The notes beneath the pieces were generated by a model. It was not told the DNA's origin. It saw only the letters and a program-made list of their open reading frames with translations, and did not search any database. From positions 38,578 to 102,577 of the forward strand of contig NZ_JAFBEG010000007.1 of the NCBI RefSeq assembly GCF_016908635.1: a stretch of DNA of 64,000 bases. Direction: 5' to 3'. The position numbers and the translations under genes were made by a program. Below, one piece after another: positions 61,519 through 64,000 of the stretch. Each line of letters starts with the position of its first letter. Within the stretch, counting starts at the first letter, position 1. This DNA comes from Sporohalobacter salinus. Its GTDB lineage: Bacteria > Bacillota > Halanaerobiia > Halobacteroidales > Acetohalobiaceae.

Positions 61519-61781
61519 ATGGAAATTTTATGATTTTCTCTACCGCTAAAGAACATATTGGTAATTTGATTATAAGTGCGTTCAAAGGAATCAACTTCTG
61601 ACTTTTTTAAGTTTGCTTTAATAAATAAGTGAGTTTGATTGAATTTATCTTTTTTTTGGTTAAGAAAGACTTTATTTTTGCCATATTTTTTTTGTAAAGT
61701 ATCTAAAGTTTTAGTCAATGCTTTCTGATAAGATCCGATTTTGGAAAATCTGTATTTGCTAATTCTTTTTTGAATCCACAT
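61515..61781 (-). CDS. Small basic protein of unknown function
   Basis: 88 residues, rich in lysine and arginine (MWIQKRISKYRFSKIG), no cysteine, no membrane helix. I do not recognise it. A strong ribosome site (AGGGGAGG) before ATG 61781 makes it a credible gene. It is convergent with the Mur ligase gene and overlaps it by four bases. Basic composition contrasts with the acidic proteins around it and suggests nucleic acid contact, which is only a guess. Confidence 0.6.
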   Translation of the reverse strand: MWIQKRISKYRFSKIGSYQKALTKTLDTLQKKYGKNKVFLNQKKDKFNQTHLFIKANLKKSEVDSFERTYNQITNMFFSGRENHKISI

Positions 61782-61891
61782 TTGAATCCTCCCCTATAAT
61801 ATAATTTATTATATTTTCTAATAATGTAATTAAATATAAAGCTCTATATCCCTCTATAAAAATGGAAAAAAATTCAAAATAAACATCTGTT

Positions 61892-61908
61892 TTTACATGA
61901 ATTGTAAA
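61892..61908. repeat. Dyad between the small minus-strand gene and padR
   Basis: TTTACA and TGTAAA flank TGAAT (perfect 6-base arms). A further dyad AGTCA/TGACT lies at 61982-61995, 31 bases before padR. Either could be a PadR operator; no consensus match was found. Confidence 0.4.
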
Positions 61909-62025
61909 TTATTTTCAGAAATATTTAATTTAAGGAGGAAATATAATCTTTTTTATATAAATAATTAGTAACTTATAAAAAAGTCACTTATGACTAAAAA
62001 TTAATAAAAAGGAGGTATATATAAA

Positions 62026-62412
62026 ATGAGTAATTATAAAGGAAAATTAAATCGACAATTTCCAGCTAAAATAAGTACTACTGCGTTTACATCAATTTAT
62101 ATTTTACATTTGCTTAAAAATAATAAACGTCTATATGGGCAGAGAATATTAGATATGATTAATGATCAGATGGATTCTAGATGGCAGCCGTCAAGGGGAA
62201 TGGTATATCCTCTATTACGGGAAATGGAAGAACAAGGTTATGTAGAAAGCTGGTGGTCAGAACCTGATAAACGTTCAATTAGATATTATCGTTTAACTGA
62301 TAAAGGAGCAGAACATTTAGAAAAGATGAAGATAAAGTATAAAAGTTCTTTTAGAGAGGCTAGAAAAATTATTGAAACAGCTATAGATGAAATATATCAA
62401 GGAAATATTTAA
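62026..62412 (+). CDS. PadR-family transcriptional regulator
   Basis: 128 residues. Winged helix with the PadR pattern: SIYILHLLKNNKRLYGQRIL, SRGMVYPLLREMEEQGYVES, IRYYRLTDKGAEHL, then a short C-terminal helix for dimerisation. PadR proteins repress efflux pumps or phenolic acid genes and often themselves. No obvious target gene adjoins it; the DUF421 gene follows after a terminator. AAAAGGAGG ribosome site. Confidence 0.9.
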   Translation: MSNYKGKLNRQFPAKISTTAFTSIYILHLLKNNKRLYGQRILDMINDQMDSRWQPSRGMVYPLLREMEEQGYVESWWSEPDKRSIRYYRLTDKGAEHLEKMKIKYKSSFREARKIIETAIDEIYQGNI

Positions 62413-62474
62413 TATAATATAAAATTGACCATATTTATTAGTATATTTTTTTAAAAAAGAAAGATAATAATTGC

Positions 62475-62508
62475 TAGCAGGGAATTTAAATTCCCTGCTA
62501 TTTTATTT
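62475..62508 (+). terminator. Terminator after padR
   Basis: TAGCAGGGAATTTAAATTCC and its continuation to 62500 form a perfect 26-base palindrome, followed by TTTTATTT. Confidence 0.88.
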
Positions 62509-62590
62509 ATAAATTGATTTTAGTTATTAATCTTTGTTTAATATCTGGTAATAATTATTAGTGAATAGATTTAATCAGGAGTGTTAAAAG

Positions 62591-63343
62591 ATGTTTGAAG
62601 CTTTAACTAATACTGGTAGGATAGGTACTATGTTTGGGCGGACAATATTTATTTATATTTTTACTTTAATAGCAGTTAGATTGATGGGAAAAAGAGAAGT
62701 AGGAGAATTGACGCCATTTGATTTGGTAATTTCATTAATGATAGCTGAAGTAGCAGCAGTTGTGATTGAAGATCATCAGGCTCCTATGATCCATGCTATT
62801 GTTCCTATTATTACTTTATCGGGGTTACAAATTCTAATTTCTTTCTTATCATTAAAAAGTGAAAAGATGCGGCAGCTTTTAAATGGCAGTCCCAGTATTT
62901 TAATTAAAAATGGTGAGATTATTGAAGAAAAGATGAAGACATCTCGTTATACAATCCATGATTTAATGAGTCAGCTTAGAGAAAATGGTATCTTTAATAT
63001 TCAAGATGTAGAGTTTGCCATTTTAGAAACTAGCGGTGATTTAACTGTTATACCTAAGTCTCAAAAACGGGGAGTAACTCCAGAGGATTTAGGTATTGAT
63101 ACAGAATATGAGGGAATTCCGTCTATTTTAATTAATGATGGAAAGATAAATTATAATAATCTTAACCAGGTAGGTATGAGCAAAGAATGGCTCTTGAATG
63201 AAGTAGAGAAACAAGGAATAGAAGACATTGAAGATGTCTTGTTAGCTACTTTAGATACTACTGGTGAGCTATATGTTACTACTAAGAATGCTGATAAACT
63301 TAGTGAGAGAATAATGGATACAATTCCTGAGAACTTCCATTAA
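62591..63343 (+). CDS. DUF421 (YetF-like) membrane protein
   Basis: 250 residues: three membrane helices in the first 85 residues, with the motif VRLMGKREVGELTPFDLVIS, then a soluble domain containing two copies of a small repeat (about 85-170 and 175-245; SPSILIKNGEI and IPSILINDGKI). Family members occur in many spore formers, some in spore membranes, and one type raises spore heat resistance. Function here unknown. AGGAGTG ribosome site. Possibly transcribed together with the next two small genes. Confidence 0.85.
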   Translation: MFEALTNTGRIGTMFGRTIFIYIFTLIAVRLMGKREVGELTPFDLVISLMIAEVAAVVIEDHQAPMIHAIVPIITLSGLQILISFLSLKSEKMRQLLNGSPSILIKNGEIIEEKMKTSRYTIHDLMSQLRENGIFNIQDVEFAILETSGDLTVIPKSQKRGVTPEDLGIDTEYEGIPSILINDGKINYNNLNQVGMSKEWLLNEVEKQGIEDIEDVLLATLDTTGELYVTTKNADKLSERIMDTIPENFH

Positions 63344-63422
63344 TAAAATTACTTGGTTGAGTTATTTTTGTAAAAGCGGGAATAGTATAGATAAACTATT
63401 ATTAAGTTGGGAGGTATCAGGA

Positions 63423-63623
63423 ATGGAAGGAGATAATATTCCTCCGCTTGACGAATTAGATAAGGAGACAATCGAGACAGTTAAAAATTATAATCCAGAT
63501 GATGTAGAATTAGGTGAGGATATCAGTGCTGAGGTAATTGAGGAGGCTCAGGATATAAGTCCTGATGATTATGATGTTCATGATGAATTATCAGAAATGA
63601 TTAAAAAGAAGAAACGGGATTAA
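63423..63623 (+). CDS. Small acidic protein of unknown function
   Basis: 66 residues from ATG 63423, seven bases after GGGAGGT; a longer in-frame start at 63357 lacks support. The protein is extremely acidic (DELDKETIETVKNYNPDDVE) with a KKKKRD end and no hydrophobic segment. It contains NPDDVELGEDI and SPDDYDVHDEL, which look like two copies of a short unit. Lies between DUF421 and DUF1540 genes; I do not recognise it. Confidence 0.65.
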   Translation: MEGDNIPPLDELDKETIETVKNYNPDDVELGEDISAEVIEEAQDISPDDYDVHDELSEMIKKKKRD

Positions 63624-63660
63624 CTGAGATAATAGTAAAAATTAATTTGAGGTGAGGATA

Positions 63661-63810
63661 GTGGCAGAAATTGAATGTCACGTACAAAACTGCGTCCATC
63701 AAAAAGATGGATCGTGTACGTTGGATAAAATTGAAGTTTATTGTGATGATAATAGTCCTTATGCTACTAGAACTGAAAAGACTAAATGTCGTAGTTTTAG
63801 AAGAGAATAA
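63661..63810 (+). CDS. DUF1540 cysteine-rich small protein
   Basis: 49 residues, GTG start after GAGGTGAGG. The sequence has the DUF1540 spacing of four cysteines: EIECHVQNCVHQKDGSCTL and KIEVYC, then KTKCRSF at the end. The family is frequent in clostridia and spore formers and may bind metal; the function is unknown. It is short enough to be missed by gene callers. A palindromic terminator follows immediately. Confidence 0.85.
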   Translation: MAEIECHVQNCVHQKDGSCTLDKIEVYCDDNSPYATRTEKTKCRSFRRE

Positions 63811-63848
63811 AGTAATAAAGCGCTCTGATTCAGAGCGCTTTATTACTT
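63811..63848. terminator. Strong palindromic terminator
   Basis: AGTAATAAAGCGCTCTGA at 63811-63828 is the exact complement of the bases ending at 63847-63848; A and T tracts on both flanks let it work in both directions. After it, 63849-64000 shows no assignable gene. Confidence 0.9.
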
Positions 63849-64000
63849 TATTGTATTAAATAAATTGATTCTTGTATTTTTAGATTAGAGTTTATGATTT
63901 AAGTGCATAGTGTAAAATAAGTTTTGGAGACTAGAATCAAATAAATAGAAAAAAGGCTCCCCTTTTGATAAAATGTTTGTAACCACCCAAACATAATGAA

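Noticed and set aside
63671..63859. 62-codon frame at the right end
   Set aside because: It is a shifted frame over the DUF1540 gene and its terminator; the GTG frame from 63661 has the ribosome site and the conserved cysteines.
63899..64000. Possible end of a minus-strand gene or insertion sequence at the right edge
   Set aside because: More than one frame is open over the last 60-100 bases, and none gives a recognisable protein; the segment is too short to assign.

Overview
The window reads as chromosomal DNA of a low-GC, anaerobic, spore-forming Firmicute with an outer membrane, most likely of the order Halanaerobiales (Halobacteroidaceae-like). The grounds are strongly acidic proteins in an AT-rich genome, sporulation genes (spoIVA, a SpoIIP-like protein, a YIEGIA/capping pair), a signal-peptide-bearing outer-membrane barrel protein, acetate kinase genes and Firmicute gene order (ylbKLM, ylbN-rpmF-fapR-plsX-fab, cmk-plsC-ispH-rpsA, der-plsY-gpsA-spoIVA-hup). 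The taxonomic call is an inference. I saw no rRNA, tRNA, CRISPR array, phage or complete insertion sequence.

Layout. 1-5.9 kb: a flavoprotein disulfide reductase cut by the left edge and a PAS/HD-GYP protein (both minus strand), then patatin-like RssA, a Lon-like PDZ protease and convergent tmcAL. 6-10.9 kb: glucose PTS module, with a GlcT/LicT antiterminator, PtsG, EIIA and HPr, then a secreted aldose epimerase. The antiterminator gene and ptsG each sit behind a RAT hairpin overlapping a terminator. 11-15.6 kb: two nearly identical acetate kinase genes flanking a DUF368 lipid-carrier transporter and a small PQ-loop-like protein. 15.6-25.2 kb: ylbN, rpmF (small and easily missed) and a FapR-controlled type II fatty-acid operon, including two FabK-like flavoproteins, ending in rnc. 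25.2-32.7 kb: a flavoprotein, an orphan membrane protein and an aromatic amino acid operon (aroH, hisC-like, DAHP synthase, tyrA, aroA) headed by a HutP-family gene behind an attenuator-like leader.

32.8-40.4 kb: cmk-plsC, a LytS/LytT two-component system with its likely target cstA (paired LytTR-type boxes upstream of the cstA promoter), then an IspH-S1 fusion. 40.5-51 kb: a cluster of envelope/sporulation genes of poorly known function (DUF1614, SpoIIP-like, YIEGIA, capping subunit, two DUF3189), a DUF512 radical-SAM-like protein, der, plsY, gpsA, spoIVA and hup. 51-56.2 kb: a class IV aminotransferase, then an ACT protein with hom, lysC and thrB. 56.2-64 kb: an outer-membrane barrel protein, an S-box SAM riboswitch controlling a truncated-type metH, a divergent MurE-like ligase, padR, a DUF421 protein and two small genes, one of them a Cys-rich DUF1540 protein.

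The best candidates for something undescribed are the HutP-like protein with its mutually exclusive leader hairpins upstream of aromatic amino acid genes, the LytT-cstA site, the tandem ackA conversion mosaic, the YIEGIA/SpoIIP/DUF3189 cluster, and the second FabK with a four-cysteine motif. Gene starts were moved from the longest reading frame wherever a Shine-Dalgarno sequence or family length argued for it.
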